Assembly: GCA_017419405.1 (NCBI GenBank)
Contig: JAFOLH010000011.1
Span: 1-64,000, forward strand
Source: Renibacterium sp.
GTDB lineage: Bacteria > Actinomycetota > Actinomycetes > Actinomycetales > Micrococcaceae
Reading direction: 5' to 3'
DNA: 64,000 nucleotides
Numbering within the stretch: the stretch's first letter is position 1; the number at the start of each line of letters is the position of its first letter. The position numbers and the translations under genes were made by a program. The notes under the pieces were generated by a model. That model was not told the DNA's origin and ran no database searches. It worked only from the letters and a program-made list of their open reading frames with translations. Below, piece by piece: positions 50,913 to 60,456 of the stretch.

Positions 50913-51922
50913 GCCATACTGCGACCATGACCGAGTCCTCGGGCAATTCGAGACAGCCGGAATACGCCGTCGAAGCCCACGGGCTGACCAAAAAATACGG
51001 CGGCAACCTGGCCTTGCAAGGCGTCAGTTTCGCGGTGCAACGCGGAACCGTCTTCGGCGTGATCGGGCCGAATGGCGCCGGCAAGACCACCACCATGCGC
51101 ACCCTACTGGACATCATCCGGCCGACCTCGGGCCACGCCATGGTACTGGGTGTCGATTCGCGCAACGCCGGCCCGGAACTGCGCCGCAGAATCGGCTTCC
51201 TGCCGGGTGAACTCATCCTTGAGGGCCGGATCAGCGGCCGGAGGCTGCTGCAACACTATGCGGACATCTCCGGCCCGGTCGCGAAGGGCCGGATCGAAGA
51301 ACTGGCCGAGCGCCTGAACCTGGACCTCAAGCGCCCGGTCCGCAAACTCTCCAAAGGCAACAAGCAGAAGCTCGGCATCATCCAGGCCTTCATGCACCAG
51401 CCCGATCTGCTGGTCCTGGACGAGCCGACCAGCGGCCTCGACCCGCTGATGCAGCAGGAATTCCTGAACTTGGTCAAGGAAGCGCGCGACGGCGGCCAGA
51501 GCGTTTTCCTCTCCTCGCACGTGATCAGCGAAATCCAGCAGGCGGCCGATGAGGTCGCGATTCTGCGCGATGGCAAAATCGTCCGCATCGCGGGTGTGGA
51601 GGAGCTGCGCAACTCGGCGATCCGGCATCTGCGCATCGTCTGCACCGGCGTGACGGCGTCGGAGCTCCAGGAACGCTTGGCCGCAGTCTCCGGACTCGGT
51701 TCTTTGGAATTCAAAACCTCCGATGATCCGGCCGCCGTCGAGGCTACGGCGACCTTGGAAGGCGAAATCCAACCCTTCGTGCAGGCCGCATCGACGCTCG
51801 AGCTCAAAGACCTCGTGATCGAAGAGCCCGATTTGGAAGAGTCGGTGCTCAAGCTCTACACCGCACCAGACCAACCGGCGCCAGGCGAGCCGGCACCACG
51901 TCAGGAGAAGCACCATGACTAA
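50909..51922 (+). CDS. ABC transporter ATP-binding protein (ABC-2 / drug-export type)
   Basis: 337 aa. Walker A GPNGAGKTT, signature LSKGNKQKLGIIQA (LSxGxxQ variant) and Walker B LLVLDEPTSGLDP are typical of daunorubicin-type exporters. The C-terminal extension beyond 230 is characteristic of the group. It overlaps the TetR gene by four bases and the permease by eight. Confidence 0.92.
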   Translation: MSHTATMTESSGNSRQPEYAVEAHGLTKKYGGNLALQGVSFAVQRGTVFGVIGPNGAGKTTTMRTLLDIIRPTSGHAMVLGVDSRNAGPELRRRIGFLPGELILEGRISGRRLLQHYADISGPVAKGRIEELAERLNLDLKRPVRKLSKGNKQKLGIIQAFMHQPDLLVLDEPTSGLDPLMQQEFLNLVKEARDGGQSVFLSSHVISEIQQAADEVAILRDGKIVRIAGVEELRNSAIRHLRIVCTGVTASELQERLAAVSGLGSLEFKTSDDPAAVEATATLEGEIQPFVQAASTLELKDLVIEEPDLEESVLKLYTAPDQPAPGEPAPRQEKHHD

Positions 51923-52754
51923 CGCAACGCTGCCAAGGTCCCGTGCCGACATCCGCCGGGCGCCGTTTCCGATCTTCGGAAAGGTGTTCACGGACAGTTG
52001 GCGGTCGCTGATCGGCTGGGGCGTCGGGCTCGCTGCCGTGATTTTCCTCTACCTGCCGATCTACCCGTCGATCGGCGGCAGCTCGCAAATGCAGGACTTG
52101 ATCAACTCGTTGCCCAAGCAACTGACCAAAAGCATCGGCTACGACCAGATCAGCACCGGATCCGGCTACACCGAGTCGACCATGTTCGGCCTGCTCGGCT
52201 TCCTGCTGATGACCATCGCGGCAGTCAGCTGGGGCGCCTCCGCACTGGGCGGTGACGAAGAGTCCGGGCAATTGGAACTGACCCTGGCCCATGGCGTGAC
52301 CCGGGTGCAGGTCGCATTGGAACGTTTTGCCGCACTGGCCGTGAAGGTCCTGGCACTGACCGCCTTGGTCTTCGTCCTGGTGCTGGCCTTGAACGGCCCG
52401 TCCAAGCTGGAACTGGACCCGCTGAAGCTACTGGGCACCAGCCTGCTGTTCGGCGGGCTGACCCTGCTCAGCGGCACCGTCGCCCTGCTCTTCGGGGCGC
52501 TGTTCGGCCGCCGCGTCTGGGGCATCGGGGCCGGTGCCTTCGTGGCCGTCGTCGGGTACATTTTCAACGCGATCGGCAACCAGAGCAGCGATTTGGCATG
52601 GTTGCACTCGTTCTCGCCCTATTCCTGGGTCTTCGGCAATACGCCGCTGACCAACGGGGCCAACTGGGGAACCGCGATCGGGTTCTACCTCGCTATCCTG
52701 GCGCTCGGCGGGCTGACCGCCCTGGTGCTCCGGAAGCGCGACGTCGGCGTCTGA
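51915..52754 (+). CDS. ABC-2-type permease
   Basis: 279 aa with six transmembrane helices and a large extracytoplasmic loop with IYPSIGGSSQMQD. The segment EESGQLELTLAHGVTRVQVALERF is a coupling-helix type motif (ESGQLELTLA). It forms the membrane part of the exporter with the ATPase upstream; the pair likely removes an antibiotic or lipid. Confidence 0.88.
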   Translation: MTNATLPRSRADIRRAPFPIFGKVFTDSWRSLIGWGVGLAAVIFLYLPIYPSIGGSSQMQDLINSLPKQLTKSIGYDQISTGSGYTESTMFGLLGFLLMTIAAVSWGASALGGDEESGQLELTLAHGVTRVQVALERFAALAVKVLALTALVFVLVLALNGPSKLELDPLKLLGTSLLFGGLTLLSGTVALLFGALFGRRVWGIGAGAFVAVVGYIFNAIGNQSSDLAWLHSFSPYSWVFGNTPLTNGANWGTAIGFYLAILALGGLTALVLRKRDVGV

Positions 52755-52787
52755 GTCCGGCTGCCCGTGCCATCGCGCGGGCAGCCT

Positions 52788-54041
52788 TCAGTGCCCGGCG
52801 ACCGCCAGGTGCTTGCGGCCCAGGAGCACCACCGCGATGCCGATCAGGATCGCGACCGCGGCCGCGAAGAACGGCACCTGCGCTCCGAAGTGTTCCCCCA
52901 GCTGCGCCGCGACGAACGGGGCCAAGGCGCCGCCCATCCAACGCACGAAGTTGTAGCCCGCGCTGGCCACCGGACGCGGCGCATCGGAAACCCCCATGGC
53001 CAGCTCGGTGTACAAGGTGTTGTTGATGCCCAGGAGCGCTCCGGAAAGCACCACCATGGCGACCACCAGCGGCACTGAGTGGCCGGCTGCCAGGCCCATG
53101 ACGAGCAGCACCACGGCCAGGCCGGCCAAGGTGGCGATCACCACCTTGACGGTGCCGAGCCAACGTTGCAACACCGGGGCCACGAAGACCGAAGTCACCG
53201 CCAGGCAGGCGCCCCAGCCGAAGAACACCGCCCCGATCCCATAAGCGTCCATGCCGAGGATGAACGGTGTGAAAGCCAGAATCGTGAAGAAGCCGAAGTT
53301 GTAGAAAAGGGCACTGCCGGCGGTGAATCGCAGCCCTTTGTGGCCCAGCGCCAGCAACGGGTCGCGGAGCCGGGTCTTGACCGCCGGGGGCGCCATTTTG
53401 GGCAACAGCGCGGCGCACGCGATGAAGGCGATCGCCATTGCGGTCGCGGTGCCGAAGAACGGCGCACGCCATTGCCAACCGCCCAGCAAGGCACCCAACA
53501 ACGGACCGAGCGAAATGCCCAGGCCCAGCGCGGCTTCGTAGAGGATGATCGCGGTGGCCGTGCCGCCACTGGCCACGCCGACGATGACGGCGAGCGCGGT
53601 GGCCACGAACAGGGCGTTGCCCAGTCCCCAACCGGCCCGGAAGCCGACCAACTGCGAAACGCTGCCGGAGAACCCCGCCAAGGAGGCGAAGACCACGATC
53701 AGTGCCAAGCCGATCAGCAGGGTCTTCTTGCCGCCGATCCGCGAGGAAACCCAACCGGTGAGCAGCATCGCGATCGCGGTGACCAGGAAGTAGCTGGTGA
53801 ACAGCAAGGAAACCTCGGACGGGCTCGCTTCCAGGTTCTTCGCGATCGCCGGCAGGATCGGATCGACCAATCCAATGCCCATGAATGCGAAGACTGCCGC
53901 CACCGCAGTGGCCCAGACGGCCACCGGCTGGCGCAGCATCGAGACTTTCTCTTCGTGCAGGATTTCTTCGGCTGATTCTGTAGGGTCCGGGATTTCCGGG
54001 CCGTCCAGATTTTCGGATTTGGCTGGTCGCAATGCTGACAC
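52788..54041 (-). CDS. MFS transporter
   Basis: 417 aa from the GTG at 54041 after AGGAACC. Twelve transmembrane helices and the MFS A-like motif GWVSSRIGGKKTLLIGL are visible. The N-terminal polar extension (PAKSENLDGPEIPDPTESAEE) is unusual. It is ten bases downstream of a MarR gene and should be controlled by it; a drug or aromatic-compound exporter is likely. Confidence 0.9.
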   Translation of the reverse strand: MSALRPAKSENLDGPEIPDPTESAEEILHEEKVSMLRQPVAVWATAVAAVFAFMGIGLVDPILPAIAKNLEASPSEVSLLFTSYFLVTAIAMLLTGWVSSRIGGKKTLLIGLALIVVFASLAGFSGSVSQLVGFRAGWGLGNALFVATALAVIVGVASGGTATAIILYEAALGLGISLGPLLGALLGGWQWRAPFFGTATAMAIAFIACAALLPKMAPPAVKTRLRDPLLALGHKGLRFTAGSALFYNFGFFTILAFTPFILGMDAYGIGAVFFGWGACLAVTSVFVAPVLQRWLGTVKVVIATLAGLAVVLLVMGLAAGHSVPLVVAMVVLSGALLGINNTLYTELAMGVSDAPRPVASAGYNFVRWMGGALAPFVAAQLGEHFGAQVPFFAAAVAILIGIAVVLLGRKHLAVAGH

Positions 54042-54050
54042 GGTTGGTTC

Positions 54051-54518
54051 CTAGTTTCCTGAGTGTCCCGGCGTCCCCGGGGATTCGAAATAGCTGTTGA
54101 TTTTGTCGAAGACCGGCATGACCGCAGTGAGCTGGGCGCGTTCCCGGGGCTCCAGCCGGGCGAGGATTCCGGCCATCAACGCGTTGCGCCGGCGATTGGC
54201 CTGCTCAGTGGCGATCCGCCCCGATTCGGTCAACGAGACCACGACGGCGCGCGAGTCGCTGGGATCCGCCCGACGTTCGAGCAACCCGGCCGATTCCAGC
54301 CGGCTGATCTGTTCGGTTGCGCTGGGCACCCGGACGCCGAGGTTCGCCGCGATCTTGCTGACTCGCAAGCCCTCATCGGAGAGCATGTTCAGCACGCTCA
54401 GCTGTGCCGCGGAAAGCTCCGCGTCGAGGTCCAGCCGGCGGGTCAGGAATACCGTTTGGCGCAAAGCCGTGCGGAATGCCGAAGCGAGCTCCAGGTCCGT
54501 GGGGTCATAGTCAGTCAC
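54051..54518 (-). CDS. MarR-family regulator
   Basis: 155 aa from the GTG at 54518. The winged HTH reads AQLSVLNMLSDEGLRVSKIA and ANLGVRVPSATEQISRLESAGL, with the wing DPSDSRAVVVSLT. It precedes the MFS gene by nine bases and has two palindromes directly upstream of its start. Confidence 0.9.
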   Translation of the reverse strand: MTDYDPTDLELASAFRTALRQTVFLTRRLDLDAELSAAQLSVLNMLSDEGLRVSKIAANLGVRVPSATEQISRLESAGLLERRADPSDSRAVVVSLTESGRIATEQANRRRNALMAGILARLEPRERAQLTAVMPVFDKINSYFESPGTPGHSGN

Positions 54519-54520
54519 AG

Positions 54521-54549
54521 TTAGGTAGCCTAACAGTTAGGTTGCCTAA
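54521..54549. promoter_or_regulatory. Two tandem TTAGG-N3-CCTAA palindromes, candidate MarR operators
   Basis: TTAGGTAGCCTAA (54521-54533) and TTAGGTTGCCTAA (54537-54549) are exact inverted repeats with a 3-base spacer, 16 bases apart centre to centre. They sit immediately upstream of the MarR start, as expected for autorepression. Confidence 0.75.
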
Positions 54550-54676
54550 GGACAATACTTTTCACTGAATCGGTGAAAACTCCGGCCCCAGCGGCATCGA
54601 AATTCGATCACTCCTAGCCATTTGTCCATTAGTTCGCAACAATCGACTTGTCACAACGTCTCAACGAGGAGCCACC

Positions 54677-55825
54677 ATGGCCTTGCACCGCCCCACTTGG
54701 ATGAACGAAGAGCTCGACGCTTTGGCCGATCTGGCCAGGGAGTTCTACACCAAAGAAGCCACGCCGAACGAAGAACGCTGGAGCGAACAGCAGCACGTGG
54801 ACCGCGAGCTCTGGACGAAGATGGGTGAATTGGGCTTGCACTGCCTCAGCATCCCGGAAGAATACGGCGGCGGTGGCGGCGACTACCGGCACGAGGCCGT
54901 TGTGGTGATCGAACAAACCCGGGCCCTGGCACCCAGCCACGGGGCACCCTTGCACAACGTCATCGTGGCGCACTACATCCTGGCCTACGGCACCGAAGAG
55001 CAGAAGCGGAACTGGCTGCCGAAGATGGCCAGCGCGGAGTACATCGGCGCCATCGCGATGACCGAACCCGGCACTGGCTCCGACCTGCAATCGGTGCGTA
55101 CCACAGCCAAGCTGGAGGGTGACGAATACGTCATCAGCGGCTCGAAAATCTTCATCACCAACGGGTTCCTGAGCAACTTCATCCTGGTCGTGGCCAAGAC
55201 CTCGGAAGCCGGCGGCGCCGGCGGACTGTCGCTGATCGCGGTGGAAACCGACAAAGTGGAAGGTTTCCGACGCGGCAAGAACTTGCGCAAAATCGGCCAG
55301 CACGGCCAAGACACCTGCGAGTTGTTCTTCGACGAGGTCCGGGTGCCGGCCAGCAATCTGCTCGGCACCGAACCCAACGTCGGCTTCATCCAGCTCATGC
55401 AGCAACTCGGCCAGGAGCGCTTGCTGATCGCCACCATGGCGGCGGCAGCGATTGAGAAGACCGTTGACCTGACCGTGCAATACGCCAAGGAACGCCAAGC
55501 CTTCGGCAAACCGATCTTCAGCTTCCAGAACACCAAATTCGTCCTGGCCGAATGCGACACGCTGGCTTCGGTGGCCTGGGCCTTCCACGACGACTGCGTG
55601 GTCAAACACATCGCAGGCGGACTCGATGTGCCCACCGCCTCGAAGGCCAAGTGGTGGCTCACCGATCAGCAGAACATCGTCGCCGACCGCTGCCTGCAAG
55701 TATTCGGCGGCTACGGCTACATGGAGGAATACCCGATTGCAAAGATCTTCGTGGACTCCCGCGTCCAGCGAATCTACGGCGGGACCAATGAGATCATGAA
55801 GGAACTGATTTCGCGCAGCCTCTAA
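54677..55825 (+). CDS. Acyl-CoA dehydrogenase
   Basis: 382 aa; ATG at 54677 after GAGGAG. Signatures AMTEPGTGSDLQSVRTTA, LTVQYAKERQAFGKPIF and the end FGGYGYMEEYPIAKIFVDSR, VQRIYGGTNEIMKELI indicate a FAD-dependent acyl-CoA dehydrogenase of the beta-oxidation group. Chain specificity is not clear. It is a monocistronic gene facing the agmatine genes convergently; the stops overlap by four bases. Confidence 0.92.
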   Translation: MALHRPTWMNEELDALADLAREFYTKEATPNEERWSEQQHVDRELWTKMGELGLHCLSIPEEYGGGGGDYRHEAVVVIEQTRALAPSHGAPLHNVIVAHYILAYGTEEQKRNWLPKMASAEYIGAIAMTEPGTGSDLQSVRTTAKLEGDEYVISGSKIFITNGFLSNFILVVAKTSEAGGAGGLSLIAVETDKVEGFRRGKNLRKIGQHGQDTCELFFDEVRVPASNLLGTEPNVGFIQLMQQLGQERLLIATMAAAAIEKTVDLTVQYAKERQAFGKPIFSFQNTKFVLAECDTLASVAWAFHDDCVVKHIAGGLDVPTASKAKWWLTDQQNIVADRCLQVFGGYGYMEEYPIAKIFVDSRVQRIYGGTNEIMKELISRSL

Positions 55826-56880
55826 GCGCCGGCCGTCGGCGTGGCCAACGCGGGCTGTTGCTGCGTGATGCAGTGAATTCCGCCGCCCCGGGCGAAGAAC
55901 TCCCGGGCATCCACGCCGACGATCTGTCGGCCAGGGTAGGCTTCGGCCAAAATCGCCAGCGCCGAGGCATCGTTCGGGTCGTCGAAAGTGCAGGCGATCA
56001 CGGCGCCGTTGATCACGAGATGGTTGATGTAGCTGTAATCGACGAAATCGATCTCGTCTTTGAGCACTTGCGGCGCGGGCACGGGAACGATGCGCCACGG
56101 CCGGCCGGCCGCATCGGTGCTGTTTTCGAAGACCGCCCGGATCTGCGCACACACCTCGAAATCCGGATGCTCCGGATTCTGCTGATCGTGCAGCAACACG
56201 GTACCGGGCGAAGGGATCGTGGCCACGATGTCCACATGCCCCTTGGTGCCCAAGGCCTGCGCATCGCGCACCAGGCCGCGCGGCAACCAAACCGCGTGCC
56301 GGGTGCCGAGGAGCGAATGGATCTCCAATTCGATCTCGGCTTTGCTCGCGTTCGGATTGCGCAACGGATCCAACTGGACGGTTTCGGTCAGCAGAACCGT
56401 GCCCTCGCCGTCGAGGTGGAAGCCCCCGCCTTCATTGACGATCGACGACCTCAAGGGCTGCGCCCCGGCCAAACGCGCCACTTCCGCATTGATCAACGAG
56501 TCCTTGCCCCATTCGGCCCAATCCTGCTGCCCCCAACCGTTGAAGTGCCACAGCACCGCAGCCAATTCACCGTCTGCCCCGCGAACGAAGCTGGGCCCGA
56601 TGTCGCGCATCCAAGCATCGTCCAACGACGCTCGGTGAACATCGATCCGGGCGTCGAGATAGTCGCCGGCAAGCTCGACGTCGGCCGGGTCGACGATCAT
56701 GCTGACCGGCTGGAAGGGCAGGATCGCGTGCGCGACGGCGGCCCAGGCGCTGCGTGCGGCATGCGTCTCGTCCGGCGTTTCGCCGGTGTTCGGTCCGGCC
56801 GGCGGAAACGCCATCCAGATCCGCTCTTGCGGCTCGGTCTCGGCGGGCATCCGCCAATTCGGGCCGGCATCCGGGCTCAT
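55822..56880 (-). CDS. aguA: Agmatine deiminase
   Basis: 352 aa. The catalytic residues of the family are visible: Asp in DDAWMRDIGP, His in GHVDIVATIPS, and Cys337 in GGGIHCITQQQPA. The segment NEGGGFHLDGEG is characteristic. It converts agmatine to N-carbamoylputrescine. The ATG overlaps the aguB stop by four bases. Confidence 0.95.
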   Translation of the reverse strand: MSPDAGPNWRMPAETEPQERIWMAFPPAGPNTGETPDETHAARSAWAAVAHAILPFQPVSMIVDPADVELAGDYLDARIDVHRASLDDAWMRDIGPSFVRGADGELAAVLWHFNGWGQQDWAEWGKDSLINAEVARLAGAQPLRSSIVNEGGGFHLDGEGTVLLTETVQLDPLRNPNASKAEIELEIHSLLGTRHAVWLPRGLVRDAQALGTKGHVDIVATIPSPGTVLLHDQQNPEHPDFEVCAQIRAVFENSTDAAGRPWRIVPVPAPQVLKDEIDFVDYSYINHLVINGAVIACTFDDPNDASALAILAEAYPGRQIVGVDAREFFARGGGIHCITQQQPALATPTAGA

Positions 56881-57851
56881 GAGTGCGCACCGGAGCGAGC
56901 GGGAGCCGGCGCCAACAACGGGGAATAGGTATCCGGGCGGCGGGTCTCATGGAACGGGAACAGGGTCAGCCAGTCCTTGCGCTGGTTGAGATCCAGTTCG
57001 GCCACCAGCACCGCGGATTCGGCGCGCGGCGCTTGGACCAGGATCCGGCCATACGGATCGGAAATGAATGACGAACCATAGAAATTCACGCTGCCTTCGT
57101 CCCCCCAACGGTTCGGCACCGCCATGAAAAGCCCATTGGCGATCCCATTGCCCACGATCACTTGCTGCCACAACGGCTGCGTGTCGAAACCAGGATACGT
57201 CGGCTCGGAGCCGATCGCGGTCGGGTAGACCAGCAGTTCTGCACCGGCCAGCGAGTAGATCCGGGCCAGTTCCGGAAACCATTCATCCCAACAGGTGGGC
57301 ATGCCCAAGGCCGCGGACTCCGCTCCCCCGGACCCGGTCAACTGGTAGACCGGATAAGGATTCCCCTCGGCCGGACCAGCTCGGAAGTAGTGGTCTTCGT
57401 AGTATCCGGCGGAAACCGGAATGTGCAATTTGTTCGTGGCACCGAGCAGTTCGCCGTCGGCACCGACCAGAATCGCGGTATTCAAGCCCAGACCGTCGCC
57501 GTCGTCCACCTTCTGGTACAGCGAAGCATGCACCGAAACCCCATTCTTGCGGGCCTGTTCGGCCGCGAATTCGAGGGTCGGCCCGGAGCGCAAATCCTCC
57601 GCCTGTTCCACCGGCAGATCAGTGTCCGGGTAGCTGTCCGCCGGGTAGCGGGACAAGGTGAGTTCCGGCAGGAAGACCACCGAAGCGCCCAAACCGGCGG
57701 CCCGGGCGATGCCCTCGGCCAACTCGGCTTTGAGCACTGCGGCGTCCTGATTCCAGCGGTGCTGCACGAGCCCCACGCGCAAGCACCTGGCGCGTTCGTG
57801 GTCCACCGGGCTCAGCGACGGCAAGGGGGTGAGTCTGGTGATTTCGAGCAT
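56877..57851 (-). CDS. aguB: N-carbamoylputrescine amidohydrolase
   Basis: 324 aa from the ATG at 57851 after GGAGGAG. Nitrilase-fold residues are Glu in FLPELTLSRYP, Lys in ATNKLHIP and Cys187 in GMPTCWDEWFPE. It completes the agmatine-to-putrescine route. A palindrome at 57871-57895 lies 20 bases upstream. Confidence 0.95.
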   Translation of the reverse strand: MLEITRLTPLPSLSPVDHERARCLRVGLVQHRWNQDAAVLKAELAEGIARAAGLGASVVFLPELTLSRYPADSYPDTDLPVEQAEDLRSGPTLEFAAEQARKNGVSVHASLYQKVDDGDGLGLNTAILVGADGELLGATNKLHIPVSAGYYEDHYFRAGPAEGNPYPVYQLTGSGGAESAALGMPTCWDEWFPELARIYSLAGAELLVYPTAIGSEPTYPGFDTQPLWQQVIVGNGIANGLFMAVPNRWGDEGSVNFYGSSFISDPYGRILVQAPRAESAVLVAELDLNQRKDWLTLFPFHETRRPDTYSPLLAPAPARSGAHS

Positions 57852-57870
57852 GGCCGCTCCTCCGGAGTCC

Positions 57871-57895
57871 AATAAACGAATATTATTCGTTTATT
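57871..57895. promoter_or_regulatory. Palindromic operator between aguB and a TetR gene
   Basis: AATAAACGAAT and ATTCGTTTATT are perfect 11-base arms around ATT. The core AAACGAAT-N3-ATTCGTTT recurs, with one change, at 60457-60475. Its position next to the aguB start and in the divergent region of the TetR gene fits a repressor site for both. Confidence 0.75.
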
Positions 57896-58061
57896 ATCAA
57901 CCCATCACCGGGCACAAGGCAAGGGGCCAGTTCACAATCCAGACAGTTTCGCCGGATCCATCGCCACAAAACTGGCTCATCTACCCCAGCGGCAACTCCA
58001 GCCCCAGAAAATGTCGCAGTGCAGAACTACTAAACTGAAGGGGACTCAACAGGAGGTGCAG

Positions 58062-58682
58062 ATGGCGCGGCCGCTCAGCCCCAAACTTTCCCCGGCGATC
58101 ATTGCCCAAGCAGCACTCGATGCCGTCGACCGCGACGGCGAGTTCACGATCCAAGGCATCGCCAAGAAGCTCAAGGTCAGCCCCTCTTCGCTGTACAACC
58201 ACATCGACTCCAAAGCCGATGTGGTCGAGTTGATGCGCGGACGGGTGATGGGCCGGATGGACTTGAGCGGAGTGGATCCCTCAGCCGCGGACTGGCTCGG
58301 ATCGCTGCGCACCATCGCCGTGCATTACCGGGACGCCTACGCGCTCAACCCCAGACTGCTCCCCCTGGTCACCGCCTATTCCGTGCGGGATGCCACCACC
58401 ATCGGCATGTACAACCTGATGGCCCAGGCGCTGAGTACCGCCGGCTTCGACAGCGCCCGGCAATTGGCGATCATCACGGTACTCGACAATTTCGTACTCG
58501 GCTCGGCGCTCGACGCCGGCGCACCGGACAATGTCTGGGTCCCGGGTGAGGCGGCCAGCCCGGCCCTGCAGGCCGCCCTGGCTGCCGGCTTGGGCTCAGC
58601 GGACCGGGCGCAGCAGTCCTTCGAGTTCGGACTCGGCCTGCTGCTGGACGGCTTGGCCCGCGAAGCTGCCGCCACTCGATGA
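58062..58682 (+). CDS. TetR-family regulator divergent from the agmatine genes
   Basis: 206 aa; ATG at 58062 after AGGAGGTG. HTH reads AQAALDAVDRDGEFTIQGIA and KKLKVSPSSLYNHIDSKADV, with a TetR C-terminal domain rich in helices. It diverges from aguB and probably recognises the palindrome at 57871-57895. Confidence 0.88.
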   Translation: MARPLSPKLSPAIIAQAALDAVDRDGEFTIQGIAKKLKVSPSSLYNHIDSKADVVELMRGRVMGRMDLSGVDPSAADWLGSLRTIAVHYRDAYALNPRLLPLVTAYSVRDATTIGMYNLMAQALSTAGFDSARQLAIITVLDNFVLGSALDAGAPDNVWVPGEAASPALQAALAAGLGSADRAQQSFEFGLGLLLDGLAREAAATR

Positions 58683-58683
58683 C

Positions 58684-58730
58684 TGCGGGGGCGCGGGCCG
58701 GCACGTTGGTTGCCGGCCCGCACCCCCGCA
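58684..58730. terminator. Bidirectional stem-loop between convergent genes
   Basis: TGCGGGGGCGCGGGCCGGCA and TGCCGGCCCGCACCCCCGCA form a 20-bp stem with one G-U pair around CGTTGGT. It begins two bases after the TetR stop and precedes the SDR gene stop by 40 bases. Confidence 0.85.
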
Positions 58731-58770
58731 GCCATGACTCAAGGCCGACGCTGAAATGCGCCCTCCCGCA

Positions 58771-59580
58771 CTATCCGTCGAACGAGAGCCGCAGCCCGCC
58801 GTCCAACCGTAGGCTCGTGCCGTTGAACATTGCATTGGTCACAATGTGCTCGACCAGCGCAGCAAATTCGGAAGGGTCGCCTACCCGCTTGGGCTGCGGA
58901 ATCAGCGCAGTCGCCTTCGCCAGGACTTCGTCGGGCACAGCACCCAAAATCGGGGTCATGAAAAGCCCCGGAGAAATGTCCATGACCCGGATGAAGGAGT
59001 TGGCCAGCTCCCTGGCGATCGGCATGCTCAACGCGAGTATTCCGCCCTTGGAGGCGGAGTAGCCGCTGGTGCCCGCCTGACCGTCGAAGCCCAAGCATGA
59101 AGAGGTGTTGATGATGACACCCCGCTCAAGCCCGCCGAGACCATCGCTGAGCGGCTCGGTCTCAGCCATCGCCTCGGCTGCGTATCGCAGGACATTGAAG
59201 GAGCCGATGAGATTGACCTGGATATTCTTCGCGAAATTCGCCAGCGACAGCCGATCCTCCTCCGGTCCGATGATGCTGCCCAGAATCTGGATTCCTGCGG
59301 CGTTGACCAGGATGCGCACCGGGCCGAGCTCTTTCGCCTGTGCAACCGCGGCCTTCACCTGTTCTTCATTGGTCACATCGGCCGGCGTGAAAATCGCACT
59401 ACCTCCACGTTGCAGATTCAACTCAGCCGCTACCTCCGCCCCGGGCGAATTGGGCAGATCCAGAATCGCCACGGCGACTCCGGAAGCATGCAGCTTGCGT
59501 GCCGTCGCAGCACCGAGCCCCGAGCCGGCACCGGTAATCAACGCTACGGCCCCCTGCGCTTCGAGCTTCTTCAGATCCAT
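58771..59580 (-). CDS. Short-chain dehydrogenase (HSD10-like 3-hydroxyacyl-CoA dehydrogenase)
   Basis: 269 aa; ATG at 59580 after GGAGGAACC. The nucleotide-binding TGAGSGLGAATA, NAAGIQILGS and the YSASKGG catalytic motif define a classical SDR. The C-terminal SPGLFMTPIL, PQPKRVGDPSEFAALV segments resemble HSD10-type enzymes acting on hydroxyacyl-CoA or hydroxy-steroids. It diverges from a TetR gene. Confidence 0.9.
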   Translation of the reverse strand: MDLKKLEAQGAVALITGAGSGLGAATARKLHASGVAVAILDLPNSPGAEVAAELNLQRGGSAIFTPADVTNEEQVKAAVAQAKELGPVRILVNAAGIQILGSIIGPEEDRLSLANFAKNIQVNLIGSFNVLRYAAEAMAETEPLSDGLGGLERGVIINTSSCLGFDGQAGTSGYSASKGGILALSMPIARELANSFIRVMDISPGLFMTPILGAVPDEVLAKATALIPQPKRVGDPSEFAALVEHIVTNAMFNGTSLRLDGGLRLSFDG

Positions 59581-59687
59581 GGTTCCTCCAGTTCAACGTA
59601 TTTGTCGATCGATTCAGGCAGTTCCCGGATCGCCTCCGGGCAGAGCCTTTCGCGCTGCCCATGATCCTGAAACTTATAATCAAACAA

Positions 59688-59707
59688 TACCAACCAACTG
59701 GTCGGTA
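59688..59707. promoter_or_regulatory. Imperfect palindrome between the SDR and TetR genes
   Basis: TACCAACCAACTGGTCGGTA is an inverted repeat with four mismatches over 20 bases, resembling TetR/QacR-type operators. It lies between the divergent starts. Confidence 0.55.
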
Positions 59708-59771
59708 GGTCAATGTCGCTTTGCCCCCGGATACGGGAGCTTCCCCCCTCGACGTGTTGTAGATTTTGAAC

Positions 59772-60344
59772 ATGAAATCGAATTCGCGTGAACGGATCCT
59801 GGACGCGGGGCTGGCGATACTGCGCGATGACGGTGTGGTCACCTTGGATTCGACCGCCCAAAAAGTCGGCATGAGCAAGGCCGGCGTGGTCCACCATTTC
59901 CCGACGAAAGAGGCGCTGATGAATGCGCTGCTGGACCAGGTTGCAGATCGCTGGGAAAACGAAATCGATCAAAATCTCAGCGTCGAATCCGGGATCGAAG
60001 GAAGCAGCCGCGAACGCATCTTGGCCTACCTAGACTGCGCGCTCGACCCTCGGCACGACGCCAGCGACCTCGTGATGTTCGCTTCGCCGGAGCTCCGCAG
60101 GCAACTGGTGGCGCGGTGGGCGAAGCGGAGCGACAGTTGGCTCGACGCGCCGGAGCCGGCCGAAACTCCGGGCCAAGACGATTCACCGGGCCAGGACGGT
60201 TCAGTCGATCCGGACGGCTTTCTCACCGTGCGGCTGATCGCCGAGGGCGCGTGGCTATCCCGCGCCGCAGGGATCAACCCGCTCAATCCGCAAGAAGCCG
60301 CTCGCATCCGTGAAATCTGCCTGGAACTCCTGGACCGCCGGTAG
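59772..60344 (+). CDS. TetR-family regulator
   Basis: 190 aa from the ATG at 59772. HTH ERILDAGLAILRDDGVVTLD, then STAQKVGMSKAGVVHHFPTKEAL. Residues about 130-150 are an unusual Asp/Gly/Pro-rich loop (PAETPGQDDSPGQDGSVDPD) of duplicated GQD units. It diverges from the SDR gene. Confidence 0.88.
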   Translation: MKSNSRERILDAGLAILRDDGVVTLDSTAQKVGMSKAGVVHHFPTKEALMNALLDQVADRWENEIDQNLSVESGIEGSSRERILAYLDCALDPRHDASDLVMFASPELRRQLVARWAKRSDSWLDAPEPAETPGQDDSPGQDGSVDPDGFLTVRLIAEGAWLSRAAGINPLNPQEAARIREICLELLDRR

Positions 60345-60456
60345 CGCGGAAACTGAACCGAGGCTTAGCCCAGGAACGGCCGTACCGCCCTGAAGGGACT
60401 CCCGGGGAGATGTTTTCCGGAAACCCTTGCAATTGCGACGGCAGTGCTCAATCATT

